A stretch of 64,000 nt of DNA from Onchocerca volvulus (lineage: Eukaryota; Nematoda; Chromadorea; Rhabditida; Onchocercidae), in contig HG738137.1 of the NCBI GenBank assembly GCA_000499405.2, positions 4,030,001-4,094,000 of the forward strand, given 5' to 3'. A model generated the notes under the pieces. That model made no database searches, was not told where the DNA came from, and was given only the letters and a program-made list of their open reading frames with translations. Each line of letters starts with the position of its first letter. Positions within the stretch are counted from its first letter, which is position 1. Position numbers and translations under genes: made by a program. Positions 25,674 through 40,560 of the stretch are shown piece by piece.

Positions 25674-27408
25674 AGTCTACTGAATGCTGAAATAGAATAT
25701 CATTAACATTATCGATAATTTTTTGATCACCGTTCTAAATAACACACAATCAGTCCTTACATCTACTGATAAATTCTTATGATTTCATTTTTTGGGGAAA
25801 TATTTTTAGCTGGATCAATAAGATCACCAGTTTCTCACTAACAGATCGTTTCTTGAAATCAGCAAGTTCTACACTTGTTTTTCGAAATATCCATCTCACA
25901 ACTCTCAAATATCGATTACTTCATTGATTGTTTTTACCACTATATTATTCAGAAATTATGAATGAAGATTCATCATGTTCACGTGGGCAAATGTTAATGC
26001 AAAGTATTATGTAAAAAAAGAATAATTTAAATTAGTTACAAATGTTAACGGTATTTTTTTTACATGAGTGTCAGTAGCAAATAGAAAAGAATGCTTACAA
26101 TTTAAAGTAAACGGAACTGCTTCCACTTCGCTCTATGTTACCTGTTTTCCTGATTCTTGGCAATTGAAATTGAATTTCAATCTCACTCAGTTAATTATCG
26201 AAGTTGTAGAAAACCTGAGTTTTGAATTAAGTTCAATTAATCCGGAAATGCAATGAATTCAAATGAAAAAAAAAGTAAAAAAAAAACATGATATGATAAA
26301 ACTAATCCAAATCATTAATAATGCTGCAACGTATATTGAAATCTTTGACACGTAATGGAAAGCAATTCACGGCAAAAATCCTTAATCAGCAAAGAATTTT
26401 ATTGCTTGATAAGTCAAATCTTTTCCACTCGAATTGATGTATGCTGATAAATGGAAGTTAATTGTAATCAGTTGTAAAGATTATGATTACGGAAGACTGT
26501 TGATGAAAGTTATCATTTTGTTTAGCCGAGAAGATGAATCATTCAGAACAAAAGGACTGATCTGATCAGTTTATAAAGATGAATTGTTATAGTTCTGCAA
26601 ATGAAGGAACAGTTACTTTCAGACAAGAACAATAAATGTTAATAATGATGATGTGCAATTGCAATCGCTCATAACTTAAGGAATCGAATTTTAGTTTTTC
26701 GGTACTGACAGCTAAATGGAGATAGAAAGTTTAAAGTTTTGCATCATAATATCCAGAACAAGATCACAGTAACAGTGACGGCAAAATTGTTCTGTGTTGA
26801 ATTCATTGCCTTCTGGTATCGAGAAGACGGATTACTGAATACATATCATATTAAATATAGATTTAATATTATCCTTTTATGCCATTTGTGTGATGAAAAA
26901 GAAAAACACATGAAATGATGCAAAAGAGGCAGAAAAAAGTTGAAAACAAAATAAATAGAAAAAGAAATGATCAAAGTCAATTCCTTAACTTTCGCCAGCA
27001 GTGTCTGCTGAAAAGAAGTAATCGCTTAACAATTAATATTTCTACTGTAATTACATTAATTATGGATGGGCATCATCGATCACATGTAATGGATTTGGTA
27101 ATAGCATTGACGAAACATAAGTCTTTTGCATGAAATTTGCTTCGATATGCAAATTTCCATTTTTTTAACTTGAAATATGAAACCTCCAGCTACTAGTTCA
27201 TTTATATAGGACTGCAGGACATGTTGTGATGGTGTGCTTCTCATAAGTGATTGTTGTAAGGTTTACAAGTTTTATCGGGAATATAATTTAGAGCTTGAAG
27301 TGCAGTGTTTATCACTTCATAAGAATGATTCATAAAATCAATGAAATATAAGTTTATATAAAAAGAAATAAATTTCGTGACAAATTATTTTCAGCACGAA
27401 AGAAATTT
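25674..27408. other. hexokinase 3' flank and intergenic sequence
   Basis: About 1.7 kb of AT-rich DNA. Short frames (26068-26256, 26915-27133) show no domain, no hydrophobic pattern and no convincing splice partners. I see no RNA gene or repeat here. Confidence 0.45.
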
Positions 27409-28495
<1,087 letters not shown>

Positions 28496-29380
28496 TCTAA
28501 GTGATAATTGAAGAATTCCAACAATAATGATGTCAACGAGGGGTCAAAATAGTTTTGTTCACACAAGAAAGAATCATTCAAAGCTTAACACTAAGCTCAA
28601 TCTGTTTTATTTATAATAACTATTTACCATTCTGTATTTCGAAGTTACTTTAAGTAAAATATTCAAATAAAGTTGTTAATTAAATAAGTTCTAACAATGG
28701 TGATAACAAATGATACTACCTGATAAAAGAAAAAGAAGACACTTTACAAGAAAATCCATTTCTTCTATTTTTTAGAAATCCATCACTTGGAGATTAATCG
28801 GAAAATTTTTATAATTTTTTTTCGAGAGATTAATCGAATTTTTGAGCAATTCCTTTTTCTATCAAGCTTTAGCAGGTCTTAAAAGTATTGCAGTAATGAA
28901 TAGATGATTTAAGTTTATAGATGACTCAAAAAAAAACAGTGGTCAATTAACTTAAAATAATATAAAAACTCATTAGAATTTAAATTCTGGAAGGGAAATA
29001 GTGAAGAAAAATTTTTGCATGAAAGGACTTAAGCAGCAATTGGAAATGCATTTTGCTTTCAGCAATTTATGTATTTCAGATGACTCTTTAAATACATATA
29101 AGCTAATATTGAAATATCGTGGACTGAAAGTATTCTTACAACTGTATTATTTCACTTCCCAAGTATTTCGGAAAAAAATCATCATACACAAATAATCATT
29201 ACGAAAATTTAATTTACTAGAAAAATCTAAATATTTAGCTGCATATGGTGTGTGTATTTTTGAAGACATTAGTCAATGCTGCTTAAGACATTTATTTCAG
29301 TTTATTAATTTCAGCATAAGTTGGAAAAATTTAATTACATTGTCGATTCTTCAAAAATATTAATACAAATCATGAATCAA
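28496..29380. other. intergenic space between convergent small genes
   Basis: AT-rich, with AATAAAGTTG near 28666 as a possible poly(A) signal for the plus-strand gene. The frame at 29001-29195 has no family resemblance. No other feature is seen. Confidence 0.45.
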
Positions 29381-29879
29381 TCATATGAGGCCACTCTCGT
29401 TCTCCAAGGTGACTACATTGAGACTTCCGATAGTTTTCTTTTTCAATTCGACATATGTACTTTTCCCATCACTCACTGCATTGTCACCGATACCTGGCAA
29501 CGTAGATTTACCGTTATTTGGCTTTGACCTGAAACTTCGATTACAACCCTACCATTCTCAAAGGAATTATAAAAATGGTTAGAAATGATTGTAGACGGAT
29601 TCTGTTGGTCCTTAATTTTTTTTTAAGGTCTTGCTAATTTACAGTTTCAACTGGCTATTCAGATTTTTGCTAGCTAACAAAATCAAAAATAGATTGGAAA
29701 GTAACTTTAAGATTATGTAAGTACAACGAATGACAAGAAATGAAAAATTGAACTTACACGGGGAATACAATAGAGAATGTTTGCGTTTTTTTGAAAATAT
29801 AATAAATTATAATGAATAGAATTAATACAAGTAGAATAGCACCAGCGATGATTAAATATTGCTTCAAATTATCATCCAT
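29381..29879 (-). CDS. small single-pass membrane protein, unknown family
   Basis: Two exons, 29879-29758 and 29528-29381, join in phase (donor GTAAGT, acceptor GTTTCAG) into 89 residues. Residues 1-7 (MDDNLKQ) are polar. Residues 8-28 (YLIIAGAILLVLILFIIIYYI) are one very hydrophobic helix, followed by FKKTQ. Positive charges after the helix suggest that side faces the cytosol. The rest is a soluble tail of about 55 residues (SKPNNGKSTLPGIGDNAVSD, YVELKKKTIG, ending ENESGLI) with no known motif. I do not recognise the family. It is convergent with the membrane mini-collagen 0.9 kb away; any link between the two is only a guess. Confidence 0.55.
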
Positions 29880-32800
29880 CAATGATGTTTTTTCAAATAA
29901 TTTCTTCACCCCTGTCGGCACATTTTACTTTCTTTTTGTTCTTATCTGAGTATTTGACAGATGTATATCAGAAAAAAAAATAAAATAAAATGAGAAAGAA
30001 ATGCGAATGCTTTGAGAGGCCACTAAAATTTTTGCTGGACTTTTTGCAAATGGATAAAAATAAAAAGATAAAGTACAAAGTACAGAGCATTTAAGACTAA
30101 AGCATGAATTATTCTTACAATCAAAATAGCGAGATAAAAAGATTTTCTTCATTTTAAAAATTAAAATGCAATGACAAACAATGTATGCTAAATTATTTCC
30201 AGTGAAGAGCATAATAACTTGAACGACATCGTTACAGTAATTTCCAACTCTCGGTGTAACCTTTCTGACTTGAATGAATATAATGATTAAAGTAGAAAAT
30301 CCTCTTTCCGACCGCTTAGATGGGAAATACCGTAGTTAGAAAAATCTGCATTACAGATTATCCATTTTAGGAGTAAAAGAATTGGTCTAAATGACAGCAT
30401 TAAAATAAAATTTTGAGGAATCTTCGTAGTGTGAATCTATAAGAAAAAAAAAATCTATAGAGTCAATCATCAAATATCTTGCAACATTTATCGATAGAAC
30501 CATATTATTGGTGCACTTCTACAAATTGGGGAACATTTGTTCGTATAAAATAATGCTTTTTTATTTTCGGCAGCAGCCAAGAAAAGTGGGCCTAGTCATC
30601 GATTTTAGATGTACTTTTAAAGGAAATTCCCTTTTTCTAAAGTAACAAAAAAAGAAGAAAATCGTATGATTTATCAAATAATAAAAAATAGCACATGATA
30701 ATACCAACGGTTTATCACAAATAGGCAATAGTTTAAAAGTCTTCAAATTTGAGTCAAAAGAACTCATTGATCAATCAACAGATTAATTTTAAAGCACTAT
30801 TTGCTTATAATCTTGGAAAACCGAATCATCGCTAGAATTGAAGGAATTTTTGAAACAGATTTCTAGAAATTTGGAACGAACTAATAAATTGTCGCATTAA
30901 GTAATGATTAGAACCAAAAAACTCTTTTTACATAATAGGAATTTCGTTTGTCTTAATAAACTATCATTTAAAAGATTAGCAATTAGAAAACCTAATTTTA
31001 TATGATTAGAACAAATGTATTCCGAGACTTAACGAATCGCTGAAATTACACTAGATTTGAAAAGAACTACCTGATAGTACTATAAAAATCCGTCGAATTT
31101 GAGAGACTTAGTAGCCAAATATCGAAAGGATAGAAAATAATTAAGAAATTTTTATCACTAGAAATTAAAGAGCATGATATATATTATAGTGAAATTTTAT
31201 CACTAATATATTTAAGAAGTCTACAACAAACGAAAATCTATGAATTCGATTTGGCCAGATTTAGAGAAATCAAAGCAATTTTTTAAATATTTCAAGTTCA
31301 GCCATTAGACCATTAATTTTCATCTGAATCGGTGAAGTTTCGCAAATTATAGTTTGGTATAGCATAAAGATGAATATATCGATCTTTCTGATTGGTATTA
31401 ATTCCAAGATTGAGAACAGAAACTGTTTTATGATTTTTCGATTTCCGATAACAACTCGAGCAAATGCTCACATTCGCAACAAAAAACGCTGAATGCATGC
31501 TCATTACTAGCAATCTTTAAAGCTATAAGAAAATTTTCACTGAATATAATTAATGATTAATTCCCTCTCCAGATCAATCGGCTGTCTTGGATATAGACTT
31601 TATGCCAAATGTTTTCCAATCTGAGAAAAAAATAGCATAGAAAAGGCCTGAAATTATTAACTTAATACTGCGAAAGATTAATTCTCTCCTGTGTGTTGCA
31701 ACGGAGAACACGTGAATCACGTTTCCTACTAGCTTGGTCTCAAATAATATGCCATGCATTTGATATGTCAGCATCATAACAGCGATAAGCACACACTATT
31801 TCTTAAATATTTTGCAAAAACATGTAGATTTTTGAATCAATTTCTCACTTTTAGTAGAAAGCAAAAAATGAATAAGTGCGTTAAGAGAAGAATTGTTTGA
31901 ATGAGTGCGTAAAACTAGCTGTAAACATTTTTTCAAATATCCAACCAATAAATATGTAATGTAAAAAGACTTTGATCCAACATAACCATCTCTCCTATAA
32001 TCATAATTGTTGTCGTTCCCGAACTCATTTTGAAAAGGAAGTCGAAATGATAAATTCTTTCTTGGATTTTCAGTTAGCATCAGAATTAAAATTTCTTGCG
32101 ACCTCAAGGAATAGAAAAATTCCAGTTATTTTTTAATTACAAATCGAGATTGAAAGGAAGAACTTTTATTCTTGGAAATAAAAATTAAAAGCACAAAATT
32201 AAAATTCAATGTCAGCTTCTTGTAAATCTTATTTAAAACATAACAATCAATAAAATACGTTTCCAAATTATGGTGCAAATGATGAATGGGTCATAGCAGC
32301 TGTACATTGGAGTTGGATCGTATGATTTTAAGCGTCAAATGATTTTGTTCAATCCATTCACTGATTTGTTTTTCAAATTCGAAAACATCTAACTTTCACC
32401 GATTTCTGACTGTCAACTTATTAGCACAATATCTTGTTTGAACTACTATAAACCCAACCTACCCAACTATGGCACAGAATATCTTCGATGAGACTTTCAA
32501 ATTTATTTTAAGAAAATTTGGAAAAATAACTATGTTTAATTTCAAACTTTGAATATAAGACAAATCTCTGTTTGGCTTTTTCTGATTAGAAATTATTTTT
32601 TGTAACAACTTTTACTCTTACTAATTTTTTTAGAAAAATACTATTATGGAATGGAAAAGAGAGTTTTCATGATATTAGAAATATCTAATACTAATCAGTA
32701 AAAATGCGAAGAGAAAAAAATAGTAAGAGATAAATTAATATAATAGAACGTGGATTATTCCTTGTAGAGCGATAACATGAATGAATGCAACGATCAGCAT

Positions 32801-35800
32801 TTGCGAAATGATTTGTGTATCGAGAAGGGCAGATCTGGGTTATCGCTACGATATCATTCAATGTTAAGAATGCTCGAAGGGTAATTGCACCAGCAAGAAT
32901 AACCAACCCATCATCAAATTGATACTACGCATCGCAAACATATCGCTACATTTCTCTTCATTTTCTTATAAATTGGTTGAAAACCATTCAAACTAGCAGA
33001 AATAGTTAATCATCAGAAAGTTGGTGAAATATGTGATAATCCCTGCATTTCGTTCATATTCAATAATAGTGATACTGATAAAGCGAAATAGTATTGAGAG
33101 ACTATCCTTTCTAAAAACTCATTTTTTTGAATCGCTGGACAAAAGATGATTCCATCAACACTATCATTTTAAAAAGCTTTCAAAAAAAAAAAAAAAAATG
33201 ATTTCGAAATACAAATACTGAAGCTAATTAGTAACAGCTTTTTATTAAATAAATAATTTTATATCGTAGTATTTTCCATAGCTCAAGTTGTTTTTTAAAT
33301 CAAAAGTATTATTATTTCAAGAAAGCAAATACTGAACGAACAATTTGCTAATGAACAACATCATGACAAAAGTGATCAATATTTTCTGGATCAATAAAAA
33401 CGATCCGGATTGAAATGAATTTAAGCGAACTGATCAATCTATTATTAATAGACCGATTATACCATCAAGCATCTTTGCTGTTGTGACGAATAATTTAAAA
33501 TGATGGCGTTTTTGATGAGCCATAATATTGATTCATGTTTCAAAAGAAAAAAAAGAATTGTCAAGATATAAAAAAGCATTAAAAAAAAAGAAGCAGCAGG
33601 AAAAATGTTTAGTAAGTATAAACAAAGATATTAAAGCCAGATTGATTTCAGAACACTCGTATTTTGATTTGAAATATTACATCTCGTATGATTTTTCCAA
33701 TACACTTCCCATCTTTCATTTCACTTCATTTTCTTAATTACAATGATAATATGATAACAATGATATTCGTGGTAATATAATGGATATAATTCTTCCTATT
33801 GTGAATACAAAATTTCATAGTATTCGATCTCACTATCATTTTTATTGGGTATCCAAATTGTGGCACTAATCCAGTTGCATAAAACGTTGTTTTGCGAGTT
33901 TTTCCAGAACAATATTCAAAATATATCTTAAAAAGATAGTTAAAAAGTTAAAAAACCTCAAAGACTTATTAGAAATTTATCCTGAACAATGTGGTCATGT
34001 TTTTAAATTGATTTCAAAATGTACTAAAAGTCATATTCATCCTGAAAATCAACATCCTTTAACATAAATTTAAATTGCGATGGTAAGAAAATTTGCATTT
34101 TGTTGCTGTAATTATTGACAAAAAGTGATTACTGATTGATATATTCCTAACTTAACTCGGTGATAACATAAAAATATGTAAATTGTCATTTTCATGTGAT
34201 ATGAAAAGGAATGCGCCTTTCTTAATATGTACAAAAGTAAGCGATTTTTAAGACTAATATTTTTTAAGGCAATTTTTTTAAGCCAATATATTCAGTGCTA
34301 TACATGATACTCTTGTCACAGTTTCCGTTTATGTATACAAGCGCATGCAATCGAATCTTGACCATTGCTGTGATAGAAATATTAAATTTCTAAATCTCTA
34401 AAAAATCAAAATTTAAATTTTTATAGAAAAAGGCTTGCTTGCCCTCAAGTATTTGAGAATTTTAAATATGTGCAGCATGGAATATATCGGAACTTTAGCG
34501 TAACGAATTTGATTGATTGATCTGAAATGACAGCATATAGGATATGAAAATAACTTCCTATAGTAAATCTTAAATTTATTAGCACCAAATATCTCATATA
34601 TAAAAATAATCGTATAGTTTACTGAAGTCTTCAGAAAGGCAAGACAAAAAAAGACGGATGTCTGAAACATATGGGAAGACTCGTCGTATTAACTCATCAC
34701 TTGATAAAAGATCTGACAATTAGAAATTCCGCAGACGGATGGTTCAAATTTAATATTTGTCTACAGAGTACTAAAAAAAAATTTCCTTTTCTATTTTACA
34801 ATTTCCGATTTGTAGAGAAATTGCAAACGCTTTCCTGACTTCTCTTCGGATTCAGTATTATATTATCTAACAATATAGTTCCCAATTCACAGAAACTGAG
34901 AGTTCTCAATGGAGATACCTGGGAAAATTATGTAATTGTAGTTTATCGTATTTTCATTTAAGGTACATGTGCAGGTACCCCTTTTATAATTGCCTAACTT
35001 TCACACAATTCCACTAAAGGCATATCAAAATGTTTAAGCGCACTTTATTCCTCATATCGGTAAATTCACAGAACTTCTATTTTAATGATTGTGTTGCTTG
35101 CTTCCTTCAACACAAACTGAAAATATAAATACAACCAAATATCTTGGTGACAATGATCAAGAAAAAGTATTTGATGATTTACAGATTTATTGGAGAAATG
35201 AGATATGTTTTCTAATTTATTTACTTCTTATTTCCCGCTTTATGTACATTCTTTGCAACAACTTGACGGAAATGAGTTGAAAAAAAGTTAGCAATTGTCC
35301 TTTTCTGAAAAGCATGAAAGATTTTCTTTCCACGTGGTTTTTGTACCGTAAACAACGCTCGACAAGTTTTGGTAAATTCCCTCCTTATTTCAGAGTTGTG
35401 ATGTTGGAATAAATTATAGAAATTTGAAATATAAAAATTAAAAGAGAGAAAAAGCACACTATTTGAAAACCAGAATGAATACGTGAACAAAACCATTAAA
35501 TTGATACATTATAATGATTAGATCACTAGGAATTTCGCAGTGTGAATTGACATTGCAGTCAAACATTATCTAAAACCAAAGAACATAGCGTTAAACGTAA
35601 TAAATTTTGAGAAACACTAAAATTAAAAAACCTGCTCTCGATTTAGACATTTGAAGAATATATGCAGGGCAAAACGCAAAAAAAAATTTGGACATTTGGA
35701 GAATACATGAAGGGCAAGGTGCAAAAAAATTTACAAAAAATTTTATTTTGAAAAAGATTTATATGATTATTTTTTAAAAAATTACCAAAACATTACCCAA

Positions 35801-36387
35801 GTAAAACATGAAAAAATATCGACAGAAAAATGGATATCACATAAAGGATGATCAGCAGACAAAAACAAAGCAAAATAATATATCATTTCAAAAAAAAAAA
35901 AACAAGGTGAAAACAAAATCAGAATGGTTTAATATAACTAATAAGAACGAAGAGGAGCAAATTAACCAGAAAAATTCCCGTGCCAATATTAATAGGAAAT
36001 ATAAAAGCCCATAATCTCCAAAAATTTAGTATGAAACTAATTCCGAAATTATCATTTGAATAAGATCAGAAAAGACCAGTAATACCAATATTTAAAAGAA
36101 CGTATTTTTACTGAATTCATGGAAATAAAGGAAAATTTTCATTTTTTTTGTTCGAAATATCACATATCTTGGAAGTCTCGTATCGAATAAGTGAAATTCA
36201 AAAAAGTGAAAACTGAAAATACATTTTTTCACTTCATTTATTCGATTTTCCTGACAATGCGTAGTTAAGGAAAAATTTGTTTTATCCAATGCTAAACAGA
36301 ATTCAAGACGTCTCGCCTTTCAAAATTCATTGTCTTCAAACGCATTAACAAAATTTAAAATTTAATTATCAGTGCTTACTAAGTTAT
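29880..36387. other. 6.5-kb stretch without a gene I can support
   Basis: Very AT-rich. Many frames of 60-105 codons exist but none chains by phase into a known protein. The most protein-like are, on the minus strand, 35420-35221 (basic tail HHNSEIRREFTKTCRALF to the stop), 32906-32691, 31792-31574 (GNVIHVFSVATHRREL, hydrophobic) and 31513-31313 (CYRKSKNHKTVSVLNLG to the stop). They could be pieces of a multi-pass receptor gene, but I could not link them. On the plus strand 35089-35280 contains YLGDNDQEKVFDDLQIYWRN. A poly(A) tract lies near 33182-33198. Confidence 0.4.
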
Positions 36388-39182
36388 TCATGCTCGCTGT
36401 ATTTTCAAACGTTTTGAATCCACTGAAATATAATTGCCTGGATTTGTATAGACACGAAGTGTTGAGCCATTAGATAGTTTTGCATGTTTATATTCCGCAC
36501 TGTTTATTGTCCGTATCCACGGCTTGTTATAATCTGGTGAAGATGAATACAGCTTTTCTTGAGGTAAAACTTTTCGTTTTCGCGCACTTCCGATTCTAAC
36601 GCATTCATAATTTGGTGAAACTCTGCTCGTCATCTCAGCAAAATGTGGTTGTGTCCGCATAGTTGTATTGTCGTTCCAAAACGCAATGCGCTTCTCCCTG
36701 CGTATTAATGAATTATTGAATCCCACTGATTGATTCACCGAACTAAATACACTGTTAGAAAAAAATTCGATTTACTGTAATAAAGTATAACAATTTTGTC
36801 TGCTTTTCTCTAACTGGAAAAAAAAAAAAAGCAATACAAACTTAAGAGCGGATGCATCTTCATATTCTTCTTCTTCATCGCAAAAATCAACATCAAATTT
36901 GTCAGTAACAGAGCTCACGAACTGCAGAAGAGATCTCGAACGCCCTTAAAATACTTTTGTTATCGCTCTCAGTGATTTTGACTCAAGATAGATCCAGCAG
37001 TAAAACTTTTTTTTTTTCAGGAATATCTCACAGGCTTGCACGGCTCTGAACTGTGTCGCCACGTTTCGAGATAATCTTCGGATTAGCAAATATCAGTCTC
37101 TCTAACATACCTATCATCTCTAATGATATTTAATTACATTTAATGAATTACATTTAATGAAAATCACAAACTGATTTCAATTAATTTTTTGTTAATTACT
37201 TCAATATATAAAGAAATAAATATTCTCGTTCGTATGTATACGTTTTCTTTAAATGAATAAACCATAAATAATTGACCTGCAAGAGGGGGATTTCGTTTTG
37301 GTACTTGAATTGCTGGCGTTGTAATTTGTTCCGCTTCTTCTTCATTACGCTTTTTCGATAGAGGTGACAAATTTGGTGCAACGAGTAAACATGCTGAAAA
37401 CATCAGCACTGCAAGGCAGGTACCAGCGTGCATCTTTCGTTTCGATCCATTAGCAACCATGCTTTGTAATTTTCGAAGCTGCGACAAATACGTTGAATTT
37501 AATGTTTTCAGATGTTCCACCTGTAAACTAGTTGTTATCCTAAAGAATGAAGCATTCATATAGAGTATAAGAATAACATGCGAAGAAAAGAGAGATAAAG
37601 TTATTATCTTTCGTGTTCCTCAGTAATGTGAAATTTTTTCGTTTCTCAGTAATGCGAAATCTTCTCGGTAAAACTCGCAAAAGTTTTGAATGAAACCCTC
37701 ATTTTCCCAGTTGAAGACTTTTAACAATGATCATAAATGATGAAAAATTGAATAGAGTAAAACCTATTTTATACGTATAATTAAATATGATTTAATATGA
37801 TTCAGATATTGCCTGTTTCTTCAATTCCTCATTCTCCTGCGTACAATTCTCTACACGGTCCTCCAATGCTTCAATGTAGTCCTGAAAGCTTTTGTAATGC
37901 AGTCAAAGTAAAAAAAATACGAAGAAAGGAAGTAGAAACTTCGACAATGAATTACTTGTTTTTTCTTGCGACTTGTTTGAGCTGAATGTTTGTTTCGGAT
38001 TTTTCGGCGTATACGCTTTAATTCTCTTTCTTCTGCTTTTGTTAAAGGGTAATATTCTGGCAATCGAATCCCTTCTTTTTTGCACAATTTCTTTTCCTCG
38101 TCATTCAATACAAGTGGTGGATATTTTCGTTTTTCTAAAGAGATTTTTAAAAGAGCACATCAAGACATACTTGAAAGAATGATAATATACAGGTTAAGAT
38201 AAAAATAAAAGGAACAAAGTATGTAAATATGTATTTCAATATGAAATTATATAAAATGAGAGAATACCAGAAAAAAATACCTCCCAGACCAATTCGAGTA
38301 ATTGGTAGTTTTGTTTTTTTCTTAATTTCAGTTGCATTGAATCGATTCGCTTTATGCACTGTAACGATCGAAGGAAGAGAACAAACTGTTTTTAAGGCAT
38401 GTTCTAAATAAATATATGAACATTGTCAATTATTAGAATAACCAGCTGATGACTGAATTATAAGAAATATACCTGTTTTAATCTCCTTTTGTGGCAGTGG
38501 TAAAAAGTTTTGTTCACAATTCCAATCTTCAAGAATTTCTCTGCTTGCTTCCTAAATATCGAAATGAAACAAAGGAAACATTTTTGCAAACTTCTCTGCA
38601 ACTTTAGGATGCTAGAAGAATGAAAGTAAAAAACTAAAATCGAGGCCAGTGAAATAAATACAAACGTACTTGAAGTACGTCAAATTGTTCCTCTGTATTC
38701 TGCAGAAATGAAACTTCGGAGCTGCTTCTCTCATATATCGAGGATACGGTCGATTCTGCTAAAAATGAGCTATAGTAAGGGTCATTATTCAAAATTCACT
38801 TCATATTTCAGTAAGTTAATAGCACCTGCAGATTAACACAAAAATTTAACGGTGACAAACTAGAAATGACCCCATAATAAAAACTGATCCATTTGTTCCA
38901 TGAAAACCTACTTCGTATTGAAGCATAGGAATGTTCTTCTCCAACAATATTCTCTTGTGCATCCAATTGCGAGCACAAATTATCCAGCAAACAATCCGGA
39001 CTACTCAAATACGGCACTGCAGATGACCCGTTCGATTCCGGATTATTTTCGACAAGACTAAGATCATCATCCAACATAAATGGATTGTAAACATCTGCAG
39101 AGTTGCCACCGGATAACATCAGATCTGTGTGTGGATCTGTTAATATCATATCCAAATCGAGATCGAATAATACATCCGCCAT
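36388..39182 (-). CDS. crh-2: CREB3/CREBH-type ER-anchored bZIP transcription factor
   Basis: Nine exons, 39182-38912, 38758-38670, 38551-38473, 38403-38281, 38134-37956, 37881-37813, 37520-37277, 36944-36842, 36751-36388, give 506 residues. The acidic N-terminus is the likely activation domain. The block [20 protein letters not shown] to [20 protein letters not shown] is the CREB3/OASIS-family extension. The basic region [14 protein letters not shown] has the N-x7-R signature, and the zipper continues [20 protein letters not shown] into [12 protein letters not shown] membrane helix follows at about 302-319 ([17 protein letters not shown]) and a luminal tail of about 185 residues ends the protein. 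Family members sit in the ER and are released by S1P/S2P cleavage to enter the nucleus. The intron after 37813 starts with GC, not GT. The ATG is 5 nt after a TTTTTAG acceptor. The symbol assumes orthology with the C. elegans CREBH-like gene. Confidence 0.9.
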
Positions 39183-39490
39183 TCTACCTAAAAAGATTGA
39201 GAATACCTTACATATCTCTAACTCCCAAGCCTTCAAGTATTTTCGAAAACTAAATAATTCAAAAGTTGAGAGCGCATAAAAGTAGCACGTATGTAACCAA
39301 ACGATATCACCTTTTCCAGAATGCAACTCAGATTTTACTGAATAGATGAACATTTCTTGCTAAATGAAAGGAAAATAAATTAATATACACAAATGCAACT
39401 AACAGCATATAAAGGATATTGATAATGAACGAATTCACATAAATATAGAATATGTGGTCGACAACAGTAGCAGCAAAATTAAATACTTGA

Positions 39491-39629
39491 TCTCTGATCA
39501 GCATTATTTATAAAGTAAATAACTTCAAATAACAATAATGAAAATATAAATGTAAATGAAATGGCATAAAAATAATGAACAAATTGAGAACAATGGTCTG
39601 ATACGAACTTTTCGTAAATCAGCTGATAA
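39491..39629 (+). repeat. direct duplication, copy 1
   Basis: A block of about 139 bp from TCTCTGATCAGCATTATTTA to GCTGATAA is repeated at 39881-40020 in the same orientation with about a dozen differences. It is non-coding and lies upstream of the CREB3 gene. The copies are 250 bp apart. Confidence 0.85.
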
Positions 39630-39880
39630 CTAATAATAATACTAAAATAGTTAAAATAAAATTATTTAAAAAATGACTTCGAAATTGCCATCCTCCATTT
39701 TCTTCTCCAAGAAACTGAATAAAAAAACTTAGTTACAATATACTTATCAACTAACATATGTATAGAGCTAGCTCGGAACATAATTATTATGATGAAAGAA
39801 TAAAAAATTAAGTCATTGTGATGTGATAAATCAAAATTAGAACATAAGCAAATTATACAACACAGTTTTTTAAAAAATGG

Positions 39881-40020
39881 TCTCTGATCAGCATTGTTTA
39901 TAAATTAAATAACTCCAAACAACAATAATGAAAAATATAAATGTAAATGTAAAGGCATAAAAATAATGAACAAATTGAGAACAATGGTCTGGTACGAACT
40001 TCTCGTAAATCAACCGATAA
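39881..40020 (+). repeat. direct duplication, copy 2
   Basis: Second copy of the block at 39491-39629, from TCTCTGATCAGCATTGTTTA to ACCGATAA. The shared stretch AAAATAATGAACAAATTGAG is identical. It lies downstream of the src gene, whose stop is at 40904. Confidence 0.85.
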
Positions 40021-40560
40021 TTTGATGATTTGAACATATAAGATTTAGTGAGGTATGCGAATACACGATTTAAGTTCTATAGTATCATGTTCAGATTAAA
40101 TAATTTATATAAATCATATTATATATTGCCAAGGTAAACCTGATGAAATCATGAAGAATAAGACTTTAAGCGAAATACTGAGCAGTTATATAGCAAAATG
40201 ATTCGGAATATTTTGCACCTTCTCTTCTTTTTTTTTTGACCAAAAATATTTCAAATGACAATATTTTCATTATTTCTTCCTTTGCTAAACTTAACTTTAT
40301 TTCATCCAATATATTACCTATTATTGTAACACAGCGACTTACGTATATACTGGGTTAACAAAAGATATTTATTCATTAACTAAACTTATTGACTTTTTTA
40401 TGTAAATTTATTTGCATTTTCAAAATTTAATAAGTCAGATATTTTAATGTCTGAATTATTCAGTGAAGGCAAGAGTAATATTGTCTACAAAAAGAAGTCA
40501 TACAGAAGATGAAGAAGACAATTTCAATAAAAGAAAAACCGAATTAAAAGGAAGCTAAGA

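Noticed and set aside
35221..35496. Possible GPCR last membrane segment and tail
   Set aside because: HHNSEIRREFTKTC is suggestive of a receptor tail, but no NPxxY motif, no other membrane exons and no phase-matched neighbour were found.
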